A stretch of 15,781 nucleotides of DNA, taken from positions 1 to 15,781 of the forward strand of contig CANKVQ010000004.1 in assembly GCA_947486885.1 (NCBI GenBank), in the 5' to 3' direction. How positions within the stretch are numbered: position 1 is the stretch's first letter; each line of letters begins with the position of its first letter. Position numbers and translations under genes: made by a program. The DNA comes from a bacterium. GTDB lineage: Bacteria > Babelota > Babeliae > Babelales > JABDEC01. Positions 14,536 to 15,781 of the stretch are shown here, one piece after another. Below the pieces are notes generated by a model. That model ran no database searches. It was not told the DNA's origin and saw nothing but the letters and a program-made list of their open reading frames with translations.

Positions 14536-14603
14536 AAAAATAACATCCAGAATTATGGCCCTAACAGGCAAGTTACAATTTAAGATCACTCTTTGACCCT
14601 ATC

Positions 14604-14658
14604 AAAAAACAACTCTCCCGTATATCCCCCACCCCTAGTTCAACACCCTATAAACGGG
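14604..14658 (-). terminator. Possible terminator after the NlpC/P60 gene
   Basis: On the minus strand CCCGTTTAT and ATATACGGG pair with one T-T mismatch around a long G-rich loop, followed seven to eight bases later by TTGTTTTTTG. The long loop and delayed T-run make it a poor terminator, but it is the only candidate between the NlpC/P60 gene and the next gene. Confidence 0.25.
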
Positions 14659-14746
14659 ACAAAGCGGCATTTTTTCAGTAAGCCATAAAACTATTTGCGA
14701 GTCAAATGGCTGATTTAAGCCCTAGGGAAAAATAGAACAATCTTGG

Positions 14747-15781
14747 TTAAATATATTTACTAGGCTCAAACTTCAATAATTTAAATTTAGCAATTTGCCC
14801 AAAAAAATTACCCTGATTATCCAATGTCCGGACTACTTGATTGCTTTTAATACAGTTTAGTAAATCAACATAACTATTAATCCCATAGAAAATTTTATTA
14901 ATAGGAATCTCGTGTAAACAACCAAAGCCTTGTCGATAACCCCGAGCTTCTACCATTAAGCCCCGCGCTACATCGCTAACTACCATTATATGTCCCACAT
15001 GCCAGATAAAATCACCGGCTTCTAATTGATTAATATCGCGAATTTCAATTAAATTACGTTCAATCGTAGCTGAATTTTTATAAAAATATGGAATCCCAAC
15101 AATCTGAGCCGCCCTAGAGATCAGGCAAGAACAGTCTAAGCCCGCACTTGGTTCCTGGATATAGTTTTCGCGAATATAGCCCGGCTGCCCTAAGATATTT
15201 TGTGAATTTTTAATAAGACACTGACCAGTAGCACAAGTATTAATTAAACTAGCACCAGAATAGACATATGGCACAAAACCAGTATTAAACTGTGTCCAAC
15301 TTTTAATTAAATTCACAAAATCTTGTTTTTGCGCTACAAAATTTTTAGGTGTGTGAACAATATAACTACCTGCTGGCAAAACAATCTGAGTTAATTTTAA
15401 AATATTATTACTGCTATTTTTCAGCACCCAAACAGGCAAACCCAAATTTTTGCTAGTGCGCGCATAATCACTTTCGAAATCAACAATCTTAAAGCTAGTG
15501 CCTACAGAATAGCTGCGTTGAGTTACAGGATCTATCACAGGCGTAATTAGCGTGACTTTATTAGTATCATCAATAGCTAAACTTGGTGTTTTAAAATTAT
15601 TTTTAAAATTAATGGGTACAGGCAACTTACTTAAATTTATACCTAAATCAGTTAAATCTTTAACTGGGATTAAATTAGTTTTTAGAGTCCAAAAGCTATT
15701 GCGATATTCTTGACCTAAACTCTCTAAGTTAACTATAAGATTATTGTCGGCTGAAATATTTTGTAAATTATTATTTTTATT
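14747..15781 (-). CDS. NlpC/P60 family cell-wall peptidase, 5' end outside window
   Basis: The frame runs off the right edge, leaving 344 visible residues with no preferred start inside the window (a TTG at 15625 is not needed). NlpC/P60 enzymes cut peptidoglycan stem peptides, typically the gamma-D-Glu to diamino-acid bond, in the periplasm. Visible residues: catalytic-site motif GLDCSCLISRA, with nucleophile Cys at visible residue 217 (codon 15131-15133); a downstream AGDFIWHVGHIMVVSD with His261; and VEARGYRQG, where Glu278 may fill the third polar position. The family usually reads DCSG, here DCSC. The upstream part contains FWTLK, LPVWVLKN and PAGSYIVHTPKNF, resembling the stabilising and SH3-like domains that precede NlpC/P60 in YkfC-type gamma-D-glutamyl-diamino-acid peptidases; that three-domain reading is inference. 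The signal peptide, if any, lies beyond the edge. Asn/Lys-rich residues mark the edge. Confidence 0.88.
   Translation of the reverse strand, partial: NKNNNLQNISADNNLIVNLESLGQEYRNSFWTLKTNLIPVKDLTDLGINLSKLPVPINFKNNFKTPSLAIDDTNKVTLITPVIDPVTQRSYSVGTSFKIVDFESDYARTSKNLGLPVWVLKNSSNNILKLTQIVLPAGSYIVHTPKNFVAQKQDFVNLIKSWTQFNTGFVPYVYSGASLINTCATGQCLIKNSQNILGQPGYIRENYIQEPSAGLDCSCLISRAAQIVGIPYFYKNSATIERNLIEIRDINQLEAGDFIWHVGHIMVVSDVARGLMVEARGYRQGFGCLHEIPINKIFYGINSYVDLLNCIKSNQVVRTLDNQGNFFGQIAKFKLLKFEPSKYI

Overview
The window is AT-rich and densely coded, with ordinary bacterial housekeeping genes (class II glycyl-tRNA synthetase, KtrB/KtrA potassium uptake, ribosomal protein bL21, MutS) set among poorly conserved genes for exported proteins. 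Five of the twelve genes start with, or run into the window edge as, a convincing Sec signal peptide. Together with a Fic-domain protein, an NlpC/P60 peptidase and a possible degenerate ankyrin-like segment, this suggests a host-associated or intracellular bacterium with a Gram-negative-type envelope. My best guess is the phylum Dependentiae (TM6). This rests on gene style, not on any marker gene; Chlamydiae-like or other endosymbiont lineages remain possible.

Layout. Plus strand, 1-4226: the 3' part of an exported small protein; glyS behind a recognisable -35/-10 promoter; then a two-gene potassium module, ktrB (membrane pore) and ktrA (nucleotide-binding gating ring). Minus strand, 5591-4221: a small exported protein followed by a Fic protein with an N-terminal HicB-like domain. 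The Fic gene ends tail-to-tail on ktrA, with the two stop codons back to back. 5592-5946 is a gene-free stretch with two copies of an A-tract/GCCCCC motif and an inverted repeat. It leads into a plus-strand gene (5947-7332) for an AlbA_2/GHKL-ATPase/winged-helix regulator-like protein, which is followed by two more copies of the A-tract/GCCCCC motif.

From 7437 to the end everything is on the minus strand: rplU alone with its own terminator; a cysteine-rich exported protein with its own hairpin terminator; a mutS-like/mutS pair three bases apart; an exported membrane-associated protein ending at a strong terminator; and an NlpC/P60 cell-wall peptidase cut by the window edge.

The most unusual content is (i) a MutS-family ATPase that carries a predicted Sec signal peptide, lacks the mismatch-recognition motif and lies directly upstream of canonical mutS in one transcription unit; (ii) the HicB-like/Fic fusion; and (iii) the repeated half-terminator motif and three-copy CTATGAA site around the AlbA_2/ATPase gene. 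No tRNA, rRNA, CRISPR array, transposase or attachment site was recognised.
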